Assembly (NCBI GenBank): GCA_964641395.1
Contig: CAZXKQ010000001.1
Span: forward strand, 1 to 64,000
Direction: 5' to 3'
Origin: CANQBR01 sp964641395
GTDB taxonomy: Bacteria > Bacillota > Negativicutes > Acidaminococcales > Acidaminococcaceae
Length of the DNA: 64,000 nucleotides
Both the position numbers and the translations under genes were made by a program. The notes beneath the pieces were generated by a model. The model had not been told where the DNA came from and did no database searches. It saw only the letters and a list, made by a program, of their open reading frames with translations. Each line of letters starts with the position of its first letter. The stretch's first letter is position 1. Positions 24,570-33,644 of this stretch are shown here, piece after piece.

Positions 24570-26036
24570 CTACTCCTCCTCCCTAGCCGTCATTTCCAGG
24601 GCGTTGAGACAGGCCCTGGCCTTGTTCACCGTCTCTTGGTACTCGTTTTCCACTACGGAATCGTAGACGATGCCGCCGCCGGCCTGGACCTGCACCTGGT
24701 TCCCCTTCTTCACCATGGTGCGGATGGTGATGCAGATGTCCATGTTGCCGCCGAAGTCCAGGTAGCCCATGCCGCCGCCGTAGATGCCCCGCCGACAGGG
24801 CTCCAGCTCGTCGATGATCTCGCAGGCCCGGATCTTGGGGGCGCCGCTGAGGGTGCCTGCCGGAAAGACCGCCGCCAAGGCGTCCAGGGCGTCCTTCTCC
24901 GGCCTCAGGGTGCCTACCACCTTGCTGGTTACATGCATCACATGGGAGAAGCGTTTAATGGACTTGTAGTCCTCCACCTTTACGCTGCCGAACTCGCACA
25001 CCCGGCCTACGTCGTTGCGGCCCAGGTCCACTAACATGTTGTGCTCGGCGATTTCCTTGGCATCGGCCAAAAGATCCCGCTCCAGCTGGAGATCCTCCTC
25101 CTGGCTGCGGCCCCGCCGCCTGGTGCCGGCGATGGGCATGCTGATCACCTGCCGCCCTACAACCTTCACCAGGGTCTCCGGGCTGGAGCCGGCCACCTCC
25201 ACGTCGTCATTATGGAGGAAGACCATGTACTGGGAGGGATTGGTAGTGCGCAGATAGCGGTAGGCGCTGAGGAGGTTTTGGTCGTAGGCGGCGCTGAAGC
25301 GCTGGCTGTAGACGATCTGGAAGGAGTCTCCGTCCACGATGTAGGCCTTGCACTTCAGCACGTTGGCGGCGTAGGCCTCCTTGCTCTGGTTGGAGCTTAC
25401 CGGCCCTAGCACCGCCTTGGCAGGCTTAAAGGGCTGGATGGGGGCCAGCAGCAGCTCTTCCATAGCGTTCAGCTCCCGCTGGGCCTTGGCGTAATTGATC
25501 TCCACATTGTCAGTTTTGACGTTGACGATGAGGAAGATCTTCTGCTTCAGGTGGTCGAAGGCCACCAGCTTGTCGAAGAGCATCAGGTCCACATCGGCGA
25601 ACTCCGCCGGCCGCTGCCTGTCCACCCGCATGTCCGGCTCGCAGTAGCGCATAAAGTCGAAGCCGAAGGTGCCCACCAGGCCGCCGGTGAAGGTGGGCAG
25701 GCCCTCTAGCTGGGGCGCCCGGTACTCGGCCAGGATGTGGCGGATGCAGCCGATAGGATCCTCTTCCTTGTATTTTACCGAGGCGCCGCTGATGATCTCC
25801 GCATTGCCGTCGGTGAGCTTGAGGCGCAGCACCGGATCGTAGCCGATGAAGGAGTAGCGGCCCCAGTGCTCTCCCCCCTCTATGCTCTCCAGCAGGAAGT
25901 AGTTGCGGCTGCTTTTGGCGATGTTGTGCAAGAAGGCCAGAGGCGTCAGCATGTCTGCCAAGCACTCCTTGGCCACCGGCACCGCCTCGTAGTCTGCAGC
26001 ATAGGCCTTCACCTCTGCCAGGCTCAGGTTCAACAT
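24570..26036 (-). CDS. trpE: Anthranilate synthase component I
   Basis: The chorismate-using subunit, 488 aa. The N-terminal part carries the tryptophan feedback motif region LLESIEGGEHWGRYSFIG (about 51-68). The chorismate-binding part has PIAGTRRRG, LVDLGRNDVGRVC, PAGTLSGAPKIRA and QAGGGIVYDS. A TTG start at 26057 is open but falls in the T-box terminator U run. The ATG at 26036 follows a GTGGGG site and gives the family start. It is first in trpEGDCFBA, so the operon contains all seven functions. Confidence 0.97.
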   Translation of the reverse strand: MLNLSLAEVKAYAADYEAVPVAKECLADMLTPLAFLHNIAKSSRNYFLLESIEGGEHWGRYSFIGYDPVLRLKLTDGNAEIISGASVKYKEEDPIGCIRHILAEYRAPQLEGLPTFTGGLVGTFGFDFMRYCEPDMRVDRQRPAEFADVDLMLFDKLVAFDHLKQKIFLIVNVKTDNVEINYAKAQRELNAMEELLLAPIQPFKPAKAVLGPVSSNQSKEAYAANVLKCKAYIVDGDSFQIVYSQRFSAAYDQNLLSAYRYLRTTNPSQYMVFLHNDDVEVAGSSPETLVKVVGRQVISMPIAGTRRRGRSQEEDLQLERDLLADAKEIAEHNMLVDLGRNDVGRVCEFGSVKVEDYKSIKRFSHVMHVTSKVVGTLRPEKDALDALAAVFPAGTLSGAPKIRACEIIDELEPCRRGIYGGGMGYLDFGGNMDICITIRTMVKKGNQVQVQAGGGIVYDSVVENEYQETVNKARACLNALEMTAREEE

Positions 26037-26058
26037 AGGCATACCCCACTTTCCCAAT

Positions 26059-26334
26059 AAAAAAACCCGCCCTCGAATAGGTCAAGGACAGGCAACATAC
26101 CTGCGGTACCACCTTGTTTCGCGCCTAGGGCGCGCTCTCTTCCCAGGGTGCCAACACACCCCCCGCCCCTAACGCAGGCCCTACGTCATACGCTACTCCC
26201 TAAGTTTCACGCTGCCCTCTGCGGTCCATTTATCAGCCTGCCTCTCTACCTGGCTCCCAGCCCCCCAGGCTCTCTGTAAGCGCATCTACTGACTTGATCT
26301 CCGCATCTTCGGTTTATGGTGTCTAAATAAATTA
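26059..26334 (-). promoter_or_regulatory. T-box riboswitch leader of the trp operon (tRNA-Trp sensing)
   Basis: The minus strand carries the T-box core AAGGTGGTACCGC (26103-26115). A 10-bp terminator with three G-U pairs (26083-26092 with 26066-26075) follows, then a run of U (26059-26065). Upstream, the stem I region includes an AG-rich bulge and the segment GATAAATGGACC. TGG at 26226-26228, followed by A, fits a tryptophan specifier. Uncharged tRNA-Trp should stabilise the antiterminator and allow trp transcription. The T-box core and terminator are plain; the specifier is my reading. Confidence 0.93.
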
Positions 26335-26339
26335 CTGTT

Positions 26340-26368
26340 ATTCTACTACAGGGAGCCCCTCTTGTCAA
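26340..26368 (-). promoter_or_regulatory. Promoter of the trp operon
   Basis: Minus strand TTGACA (26363-26368), 17-base spacer, TAGAAT (26340-26345), just upstream of the T-box leader. Confidence 0.9.
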
Positions 26369-26405
26369 GAACGGGAGAGATTTTTTTTGGCGGCGGAAGG
26401 GCCGG

Positions 26406-26443
26406 CCTTTACTTTTTAGCCGCCAAACCTTTACTTTTTAGCC
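26406..26443 (+). repeat. Two 16-bp direct repeats over the HTH-Fic promoter
   Basis: CCTTTACTTTTTAGCC occurs at 26406-26421 and again, identically, at 26428-26443. The 22-base start-to-start distance is about two helical turns. The second copy overlaps the likely -35. This looks like an operator for a protein binding the same face of the helix, possibly the HTH product itself. Confidence 0.8.
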
Positions 26444-26458
26444 TTGACATGGGATAAT
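26430..26458 (+). promoter_or_regulatory. Likely promoter of the HTH-Fic remnant
   Basis: TTTACT (26430-26435), 17-base spacer, GATAAT (26453-26458). A TTGACA nearby (26443-26448) is too close to the -10 to be used. Confidence 0.6.
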
Positions 26459-26481
26459 AAGTAAAGGAAGGAGGCCTGGCC

Positions 26482-26907
26482 ATGTACTCTTATGCCGGTC
26501 TGCTGGCAAAACTGCAAACCCGGGGCTTGACCAAGACCGCCCTCGGCCAGGAGCTGGGCATCTCCTCCCGCACCCTGGCGAAGATGGGCCGGGGAGAAAG
26601 GGTGGCCCAGCACGTGCTGGCGCGGATTGCAGCCTTTCTAAACTGCCCGGTGGACCAGCTCTGCCGCCCCCTGGCCGCCAACCCCCTCCTCCAACTCCTA
26701 CGGGAGGAAAAGGCCGGCCGCTTGGCAGGCGGCCTCTACCACGAGCTGCAGGTGAGGCTCACCTTTAACTCCAACCACATGGAAGGCAGCAAGCTCAGCG
26801 AAGAGCAGACCAGGCTGATCTTCTCCACCCACACCATTGCCGGAGGCCAGGAAGACCTTATCAAAGAGTTGCACCGGCTGCTGAAGCAGGGCACTGAGAA
26901 GCAGTAA
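26482..26907 (+). pseudogene. Remnant of an HTH-Fic protein (XRE-type HTH plus broken Fic domain)
   Basis: The 141-residue frame starts with a Cro/C1-type HTH (about 1-62: LTKTALGQELGISSRTLAKM). A segment like the start of HTH-linked Fic proteins follows (YHELQVRLTFNSNHMEGSKLS, then EEQTRLIF, about 85-115). It then jumps to EDLIKELHRLLKQGT, which in full-length proteins lies some 25-30 residues further on, and stops at once. The catalytic HPFxxGNGR motif is absent, and nothing like it follows the stop. AMPylation activity must therefore be lost. AAGGAGG gives a sound ribosome site and the HTH looks intact, so a DNA-binding product may still be made. The comparison with intact relatives is from memory and should be aligned. 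Confidence 0.75.
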
Positions 26908-26954
26908 GGCCGCTTACCCACAGGGCAGCCCTGCCTGCCCGTAGCCCCCATAAG

Positions 26955-26981
26955 AAAAGACCGCCTGAGGCGGTCTTTTTT
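26955..26981 (+). terminator. Terminator after the HTH-Fic remnant
   Basis: 11-bp stem (26955-26965 with 26969-26979), 3-base loop, T run. The remaining gap to 27174 has an inverted repeat (CTAGGG/CCCTAG, about 27125-27145) without a U run and nothing else I recognise. Confidence 0.92.
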
Positions 26982-27174
26982 GTCACCTGGCAGCAGCCTC
27001 TTCCCAGAGGCCCAGCTAAGCCTTATGGGCCTGCTAGCCCTCCCATCCTTGCACTGGTATTAGCTCGGCAGGCCCCGTCCCTTCCAGATACATCAACAGG
27101 TGCTGCCTTCCTCGCTCCCCTGCCTAGGGCTTTTACAACCCTAGTCTTGGTGTTTGCTTTATATTTCTAAATAT

Positions 27175-29163
27175 TTAAATATCAAGTATCTCCTTCACCT
27201 TGGCCACTACCCTGTCTACTGTGAAGCCGAACTTGGCCAGCAGCACGTCCCCAGGGGCGGAGGCGCCGAAACGGTCTATGCCCAGCACCCTGTCCGGGCT
27301 GCCGGTGTAGCGCTCCCAGCCCAGGGTAGCCCCTGCCTCCAGGGCCAGCTTAGGCAGTTCCTTAGGCAGCACTGCCGCCTGGTAGGCCGCCTCCTGCTGG
27401 GCGAAGAGCTCCCAACAGGGCAGGGACACCACCCGCACGCCTAGGCCCTCTGCCTGCAAGGCGGCCTGGGCCGCCAGGGCCAGATGGACCTCGCTGCCGG
27501 TGGCGATGAGGCAGGCCCTTGCCTCCCCCTCGGCCTCCTGCAGCACATAGCCGCCCTTGGCCGCCCCCACCAGCACTACCTCCCGATACTGGTTCAGCAC
27601 CGGCAGGTTCTGCCGGCTCAGCAGCAGGCAGCTGGGCCCCTTTCTATCGGCACAGGCCTCCCGGTAGGCCACGGCGGTCTCCAGGGCGTCAGCCGGCCGA
27701 TAGACTTTCACATTGGGCAGCAGCCGCAGGCCCATGGCAGTTTCAATAGGTTGGTGGGTGGGGCCGTCCTCGCCTAGGGCGATGGAGTCGTGGGTGAGGA
27801 CAAAGATGCTGCCCAGGCCCATCAAGGCCGCCATGCGGATGGCAGGCCGCAGGAAGTCGGCGAAGACTAGGAAAGTGCCCCCGTAGGGCAGGCAGCCTCC
27901 GTGGAGGGCCAAACCGTTCAAGGCCGCCCCCATGCCGTGCTCCCGCACCCCGAAGTGGATGTTGCGGCCAGTACGTTCCGTCTTGGAAAAATAGGGGCTG
28001 GCCTTTAAAACCGTCTTATTAGAAGGCCCTAGGTCGGCGCTGCCCCCTATCAGGGCAGGCAGCTGCTGGGCCGCCAGTTGCAGGATGTCGCCAGAGGCGG
28101 CCCTGGTGGCCGCCTTCTCCCTGCCCTTGAAGAGGTCGGCCAGGGCCTCTAGATCCAGCTCATAGGGACCGTGGAGCCGTTGGGCCAGTTCAGCGGCCAG
28201 CTCAGGGTAGCGGGCCTTGTAGCCGGCAACCAGCTGCTGCCAGGCCGCCTCCTGGGCCGCCCCCGCCTCAGCCTTGGCGGCGAAGTGCTCCCTCACAGCC
28301 TCCGGCACATAGAAGGGCTGCTGGGGCCAGCCGGCCTTTTCCTTCGTAGCGGCCAGGGCGGCGGCTCCTAAGGGCTCTCCGTGGCAGGAAGCGTCGTCCA
28401 TCTTGGGACTGCCGTAGCCGATGTGGGTGCGGACGATGATCAGGGAGGGGTGCTCAGCGTCGGCCTGGGCCTCCTTGATGGCTGCGGCCAAGGCGTCTAG
28501 ATCCTCGCTGTCCTCCACCCGTAGCACCTGCCACTGGTAGGCGGCAAAGCGTCGGCCCACGTCCTCGGCGAAGGTCGCGGCAGTGCTGCCCTCGATGGTG
28601 ATCTTGTTGTCGTCGTAGAGGTAGATCAGCTTGCCTAGGCCTAGGGTGCCGGCTAGGGAGGCGGCCTCGCTGGCCACCCCCTCCATCAGATCCCCGTCAG
28701 AGGTCAGGCCGTAGGTATAGTGGTCGATGATGGGATAGCCGGGCCGGTTGTAGGTGGCGGCCAAGAGGGCCTCGGCGATGGCCATGCCTACTCCCATGGC
28801 AAAGCCATGGCCCAGGGGGCCGGTGGAAGCATCCACCCCAGGGGTGAGGCCGTACTCCGGATGGCCGGGGGTGCGGCTGCCCCACTGGCGGAACTGCTTC
28901 AGTTCCTCCAGGCTCAGATCATAGCCTGCTAAATGAAGCATGGCGTAGAGCAGGGCGCTGCCGTGGCCGGGAGAGAGGATGAAGCGGTCCCTGTTCAGCC
29001 AGGAAGGAGCCTGGGGATTATAGCGAAGGAAGCGGTCCCACAAGCAGTACAGCAGCGGGGCCGCCCCCAGGGGAAGGCCTGGGTGGCCGGAGCGGGCCTG
29101 CTCTACCTGGTCCACGGCTAAGAAACGCAGGGTCTTCACCCCTGCCTGCTGGATGTCTTCCAT
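27175..29163 (-). CDS. tkt: Transketolase
   Basis: A thiamine-diphosphate enzyme exchanging two-carbon units in the pentose phosphate pathway, 662 aa. The N-terminal domain has [29 protein letters not shown] and the ThDP-binding [11 protein letters not shown] with DDNKIT about 25 residues later. The middle domain has FGVREHGM and EDGPTHQP. The frame is open to 29199, but that ATG overlaps the -10 element, so translation must begin later. AAAGGAGG precedes the ATG at 29163. It is a single gene between the Fic remnant and polC. Confidence 0.97.
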   Translation of the reverse strand: MEDIQQAGVKTLRFLAVDQVEQARSGHPGLPLGAAPLLYCLWDRFLRYNPQAPSWLNRDRFILSPGHGSALLYAMLHLAGYDLSLEELKQFRQWGSRTPGHPEYGLTPGVDASTGPLGHGFAMGVGMAIAEALLAATYNRPGYPIIDHYTYGLTSDGDLMEGVASEAASLAGTLGLGKLIYLYDDNKITIEGSTAATFAEDVGRRFAAYQWQVLRVEDSEDLDALAAAIKEAQADAEHPSLIIVRTHIGYGSPKMDDASCHGEPLGAAALAATKEKAGWPQQPFYVPEAVREHFAAKAEAGAAQEAAWQQLVAGYKARYPELAAELAQRLHGPYELDLEALADLFKGREKAATRAASGDILQLAAQQLPALIGGSADLGPSNKTVLKASPYFSKTERTGRNIHFGVREHGMGAALNGLALHGGCLPYGGTFLVFADFLRPAIRMAALMGLGSIFVLTHDSIALGEDGPTHQPIETAMGLRLLPNVKVYRPADALETAVAYREACADRKGPSCLLLSRQNLPVLNQYREVVLVGAAKGGYVLQEAEGEARACLIATGSEVHLALAAQAALQAEGLGVRVVSLPCWELFAQQEAAYQAAVLPKELPKLALEAGATLGWERYTGSPDRVLGIDRFGASAPGDVLLAKFGFTVDRVVAKVKEILDI

Positions 29164-29197
29164 TGTTAGGGAGCCTCCTTTACTAGTTTCTACCCTC

Positions 29198-29226
29198 ATT
29201 ATAGCACCTTTCCTCCCCCTGCGCCA
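29198..29226 (-). promoter_or_regulatory. Promoter of tkt
   Basis: Minus strand TGGCGC (29221-29226), 17-base spacer, TATAAT (29198-29203). The -35 is weak but the -10 is perfect. Confidence 0.65.
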
Positions 29227-29258
29227 CGCAGGAGAAAATTATACATGGGAGGGGCAGG

Positions 29259-32200
29259 TCAAAAGAGGCTGCCCTGGCTGCTCTCCGGCAGCTGGGCCAG
29301 CACTCCCGCCTCTTCTAAGCGGGTCAGCACTGCCTTGCCGATGCCTGTACGCTGGCGCAGGTCTTCTTGGGAGATGAAGGGGCCGGCCTCCCTGGCCTGG
29401 ACGATGGCCCTGGCCGCCGCCTCCCCTACATCCTTCAGGGCGGTGAAGGGCGGCCGCACTCCCCGTTCCGTCACCAGGAAGTCCAGGGCGGCGGACTGGT
29501 AGAGGTCTACCGGCTCCAGCGCATAGCCCCGCTCCTGCATCTCGTTCACCAGTTCCAGGTAGACCACCGTCTTCACATCCTTGACGCTGGCCCTGTACCC
29601 CTGTTGGTAGACATCTTTTATGAATTTCACCAGCGCATCCTTGTCCTGCCGGGCCGTCTGGGCGTCAAAGCCCTCCGCCCGCTTGCTGAAGAAGGCGGCA
29701 TAGTACTCCTTGGGATAGTGGACCTTCCAGTAGGCGATACGGTAGGCCATCAGCACGTAGGCCACCGCATGGGCCTTGGGAAAGAGGTACTGGATCTTCT
29801 GGCAGGACTCTATGTACCACTGGGGCACCTGGGCCTGGCGCATGGCCGCCAGCATCTCCGGCTCCAGGCCCCTGCGGGCGGCCTTGCCCTTGCGCACGTA
29901 CTCCATGGTCTTAAAGGCCAGCAACGGGTCCACCCCCTTGGCTATGAGGCTGGTCATAATGTCGTCCCGGGTGGAGATGGTCTCCTGCACCGGCTTGCCG
30001 CCGAGGATCAAATCCCTGGCATTGTTCAACCACACGTCCGTGCCGTGGGAGTAGCCGGAAACCCGCACTATGTCGCTGAAGGTCTTAGGCTGCACATCGT
30101 GGAGCATCTGGCGCACGAAGTTGGTGCCGCACTCCGGCACTCCCAGGGTGCCTACCGGGCTGAGGATCTGCTCCGGAGTCACCCCCAGGGGGCTGGTATC
30201 TTGAAAGAGGCGCAGGGTGGCCTCATCCCCCATGGGTATGTCCTTGGCCTTGAGGCCGGTGAGATCCTCCAGCATCTTGATCATAGTGGGATCGTCGTGG
30301 CCCAGGATGTCCAGCTTCACCAACCTGTCATTGATGCTGTGGTAATCGTAGTGGGTGGTGATGACGTCGGCCTTTTCTGCGTCTGCCGGCCTGTTCATAG
30401 GGGTGATGTAGTGGATGTCCAGGTTGCGGGGTATGACCATGATGCCTCCTGGATGCTGGCCGGTGGTGCGCTTCACCCCTTCCAGGCCGGCAGCCAGGGC
30501 CGCCAGCTTGGCAGGATGCACCTGCTTATTCAACTTTTCGTAGTACTTGCGCACATAACCCATGGCAGTCTTGGCGGCTGCGGTGGAGATGGTGCCGGCC
30601 CGGCACACGTTGTCCCGGCCCAGCAGCTCCTCTGTGTGCTTGTGGGCCGCCAGCTGCTCCTCGCTGGAGAAGTTCAGATCGATATCCGGCACCTTGTCCC
30701 CATGGAAGCCCATAAAGACGGCGAAGGGTATGTCGTGGCCGTCCCGGTGGAGGGGGCTGTGGCACTTAGGACAGAGCTCAAGGGGCAGGTCGAAGCCGGA
30801 GCCCACCTCCCCCTGTAGGAAGAAGCGGCTGTAGTGGCACTGGGGGCAGCGGTAGTGGGGCTGGAGGGCGTTGATCTCCGTAATATCGATGAGGTGGGCC
30901 ACCAGGGAGGAGCCTACGCTGCCCCGGGAGCCCACTAAGTAGCCCCGTCCCAAGCTGTAGGTGACCAATTTATGGGCGATATAGTACAGCACCGCGTAGC
31001 CGTGGCCGATGATGGAGTTCAGCTCTAGCTGCAGCCGCTCCTCCACCAGGGAGGGCAGGGGCCGGCCGTAGAGGGCGTAGGCCCGCTCATAGGCCAGGGA
31101 CTTGACCTTTTCCTCCACCCCGGGGATGAAGGGGGAATAGAGCTGGTCAGCATCCGGCACCGGCTTCAGGGCCTGGATCTCATCTGCGATGGCATTGCTG
31201 TTGGTAACGCAGACCTCATAGGCCAGCTTCGGGCCCAGGTAGGCGAATTCCGCCAGCATCTCCTCCGTAGTGCGGAAGTAGAGGGGGGGCTGCTCCTCAT
31301 TATCGTCGTAATTGTACTGGAGGGCGGCCCGCAACACCCTGTCCTCCGGTTCTAAGAAGTGGGTGTCGCAGGTGGCCACCGTCAGCTTGCCTAGGCGGCG
31401 GCCCAGCTCCACGATGCGTTTATTATTATTCTCTAAGTCCTCCTTCTGGCAGAGGCCGTAGCGGACTAAGAACTGATTATTGCCGGTGGGCTGGATCTCC
31501 AGGTAGTCGTAGAAGGCCCCTATCTCCTCCAGCACCTGGTCAGGGGCCCCCAGTTCCACCGCCTTGTACACCTCTCCCGCCTCGCAGGCGGAGCCGAAGA
31601 GGAGGCCTTCCCGGTACTCCTCCAGCAGCTGCCTAGGCAGCAGGGGCCGCTTCTTGTAGTGGCGCAGGTGGCTGAGGGTCACCAGCTTGTACAGGTTGCG
31701 CAGGCCCACCTGGTTCTTGGCCAGGATGATGATGTGGAAGTAGCCTGGCTCCTTGTACTCCTTCCCCAGCCCCCTCTGGTACCTGGCCCGGTAGGGGGCG
31801 GCATAGTCCTCCTGGCCCAGCTTCCGCTCGTTGATCAGATAGCCTTCCATGCCGAAGATCAGCTTTAGATCCCGCTCCCCCACCGCATTGTAGCAGAAGG
31901 GGAAGGCCTGCACCACCCCGTGGTCCGTGATGGCCAGGGCCTTGTGGCCCCACTGGCAGGCCCTGTCCACCAAGGCCTCCATATCCGTCAAAGCGTCTAG
32001 CTTGCTCATCTTGGTGTGGCAGTGGAGCTCCACCCGCTTGACCGGCGCCTCATCCTGCCGCTCTTCCACCTTCAGCTCCCGGATGCCGGCGGGGGTGAGG
32101 GTCATTTCCTCGTTGAGGAAGCGGTCTGGGGCCACATTGCCCTTCAGCAGCAGCCGCATGCCCGGCTTCACCAGCCTCTTGAAGGCTGTGCAGGCCTCCC

Positions 32201-32843
32201 TGGCCTGCAGCTCCCCCTCCTGGTCAAAGCGCAGCTTCACGTAGATGCCGTCAGTATCGTCGCTGAGGTTGAAGGTGAGGAGGATGCTGCCGGTGCGCAG
32301 CTCCTTTTCCAGGAAGGGCACCAGGTTCCCATCCCGGTCCAGGCTTTTGCTGACGGTGCCGGCCACCACTACGCCGTTCTCCTCTTCCTTCAGCTCTGCC
32401 AGGGCCCGGGGCTTGCTCTGGCGGAAACGCTGGCCCCACAGGTGGCCGTCCGGCTTCTTCTTGCCGTAGAGCCGCTCCTGGGCGGCCAAAAACTCCGCCT
32501 CCTCTGCGCTGACCCCTGCCTCCTGGGGTTCCTTCTTAGCTTTGGGCCTGGGCTGCTGACTAGGGGGAGGCAGGGGGGCGGCCGCCGCCCCCTGGTGGAC
32601 GAAGCTCACCTGCTCCAGCTGGAAGCCTTCCTGCAAGGCGGCTCCCAGGGCCTGGAGGAGGGCCGGCTCCCCTGGCGAGGGAGAGTCATAGTGGAACTCC
32701 CACTTGCCAGCAGCCCCGTCTACCCAGATGGGGCCCAAATGAAGGGAGCGCAGCTGGGTAAGCTGCGCCGGCGTCAGGGCCCGGGCCTGGGCAAAGCTGA
32801 GCATCTTCTCTTCATCTATGTACCAGCAATACTTGTAAGTCAT
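29259..32843 (-). CDS. polC: DNA polymerase III PolC, apparently without the exonuclease domain
   Basis: The replicative polymerase of low-GC Gram-positives, here 1194 aa instead of the usual 1400 or more. The order is: N-terminal domain; OB fold (about 150-250); PHP domain from RVELHCHTKMSKLDA (about 269), with ITDHG; four-Cys zinc finger CPQC...CPKC (about 666-695); catalytic PDIDLNFS (about 719); KLDILGHDDPTM; helix-hairpin-helix; and a C-terminal QGSLF clamp-binding tail. In typical PolC the DnaQ-like 3'-5' exonuclease (DxETTG) is inserted in the PHP domain. Here the sequence runs from GMEGYLINERKLGQ to YFHIIILAKNQVGLRNL (about 330-370) with only a short linker. No exonuclease motif is present anywhere in the protein. 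It lies downstream of proS and mgtC. Confidence 0.96.
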   Translation of the reverse strand: MTYKYCWYIDEEKMLSFAQARALTPAQLTQLRSLHLGPIWVDGAAGKWEFHYDSPSPGEPALLQALGAALQEGFQLEQVSFVHQGAAAAPLPPPSQQPRPKAKKEPQEAGVSAEEAEFLAAQERLYGKKKPDGHLWGQRFRQSKPRALAELKEEENGVVVAGTVSKSLDRDGNLVPFLEKELRTGSILLTFNLSDDTDGIYVKLRFDQEGELQAREACTAFKRLVKPGMRLLLKGNVAPDRFLNEEMTLTPAGIRELKVEERQDEAPVKRVELHCHTKMSKLDALTDMEALVDRACQWGHKALAITDHGVVQAFPFCYNAVGERDLKLIFGMEGYLINERKLGQEDYAAPYRARYQRGLGKEYKEPGYFHIIILAKNQVGLRNLYKLVTLSHLRHYKKRPLLPRQLLEEYREGLLFGSACEAGEVYKAVELGAPDQVLEEIGAFYDYLEIQPTGNNQFLVRYGLCQKEDLENNNKRIVELGRRLGKLTVATCDTHFLEPEDRVLRAALQYNYDDNEEQPPLYFRTTEEMLAEFAYLGPKLAYEVCVTNSNAIADEIQALKPVPDADQLYSPFIPGVEEKVKSLAYERAYALYGRPLPSLVEERLQLELNSIIGHGYAVLYYIAHKLVTYSLGRGYLVGSRGSVGSSLVAHLIDITEINALQPHYRCPQCHYSRFFLQGEVGSGFDLPLELCPKCHSPLHRDGHDIPFAVFMGFHGDKVPDIDLNFSSEEQLAAHKHTEELLGRDNVCRAGTISTAAAKTAMGYVRKYYEKLNKQVHPAKLAALAAGLEGVKRTTGQHPGGIMVIPRNLDIHYITPMNRPADAEKADVITTHYDYHSINDRLVKLDILGHDDPTMIKMLEDLTGLKAKDIPMGDEATLRLFQDTSPLGVTPEQILSPVGTLGVPECGTNFVRQMLHDVQPKTFSDIVRVSGYSHGTDVWLNNARDLILGGKPVQETISTRDDIMTSLIAKGVDPLLAFKTMEYVRKGKAARRGLEPEMLAAMRQAQVPQWYIESCQKIQYLFPKAHAVAYVLMAYRIAYWKVHYPKEYYAAFFSKRAEGFDAQTARQDKDALVKFIKDVYQQGYRASVKDVKTVVYLELVNEMQERGYALEPVDLYQSAALDFLVTERGVRPPFTALKDVGEAAARAIVQAREAGPFISQEDLRQRTGIGKAVLTRLEEAGVLAQLPESSQGSLF

Positions 32844-32891
32844 GGAGGACCTCGCTGATAGGCAACAGAGTGTTGGCAGGGCCAGGGCTGT

Positions 32892-33605
32892 CTAGAAGGC
32901 TATCTTGGTGCTCACTACCCCTTCGATCTCGCTAACCCCCTTCAGTACTTCCTGGACCTTCATCCCCTTCGGCACCTTCATGTAGAGATCGATGAAGAGC
33001 TGGGCCTTCAGCTTGCTCTTCTTCACATTGATGCTGCGGGGCTGGGCCCCGCTCAGCACCAGGTAATCGGTAATGTCCGACACCACCTGGCTCCTGTTGG
33101 TGGCCACGATGCGGACGAACTGCCGATCCGGGTTGGAGAGGCTGGAGATCCGCTGCTCCACCGTGTGGAAGGTGACCAGGGTGACCAGGGTCAGCAGGGT
33201 AGCCAGGCCGCTGACCAGGTACATGCCTCCCCCTACCGCCAGGCCGATGGCCGACACGATCCAGAGGCTGGCGGCGGTAGTCAGGCCCTTGATGGTCAGG
33301 CCTTCGTGGACGATGGTGCCGGCGCCTAAAAAGCCGATGCCGCTTACCACCTGGGCGGCCACCCGGGCGCTGTCCCGCCTAGGCTCCACCATAGGCCGGT
33401 CGGCCCCCAGGGGGACCACGTCAAAACCGTACATAGACACCAACATGAAGAGGGCTGAGCCTAGGCACACTAAGATGTGGGTGCGAAAACCTGCCGGCCT
33501 GTCTCCCCGGCCCCGCTCCAGGCCTACGATGCCTCCGAAGATGGCCGCCAACAGCAGCCGCAGGGCCATAACGGCATCCATGTTGTTTATCCACTGGCTT
33601 TCCAT
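32892..33605 (-). CDS. MgtC/SapB family membrane protein
   Basis: 237 aa. The N-terminal hydrophobic domain has GGIVGLERGRGDRPAGFRTH (about 25-44), the GIGFLGAGTI signature near 91 and the GLTTAASLWIVSAIGLA segment. A soluble ACT-like C-terminal domain follows (about 160-237). MgtC-type proteins are linked to magnesium limitation, membrane potential and ATP-synthase control, but the exact role here is unknown. It is inserted between proS and polC with gaps of about 40-50 bases on each side, so it is probably cotranscribed with them. I see no magnesium-sensing leader. Confidence 0.92.
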   Translation of the reverse strand: MESQWINNMDAVMALRLLLAAIFGGIVGLERGRGDRPAGFRTHILVCLGSALFMLVSMYGFDVVPLGADRPMVEPRRDSARVAAQVVSGIGFLGAGTIVHEGLTIKGLTTAASLWIVSAIGLAVGGGMYLVSGLATLLTLVTLVTFHTVEQRISSLSNPDRQFVRIVATNRSQVVSDITDYLVLSGAQPRSINVKKSKLKAQLFIDLYMKVPKGMKVQEVLKGVSEIEGVVSTKIAF

Positions 33606-33644
33606 AGTCTAGCTCCCTTCCTCAGGTAGTATCCCCTCTCAGGC

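Noticed and set aside
27120..27150. Inverted repeat CTAGGG/CCCTAG as terminator of tkt
   Set aside because: No U run follows in the direction of transcription.
29367..30818. 483-residue plus-strand frame opposite polC
   Set aside because: Shadow of polC; low-complexity translation and no ribosome site or promoter.
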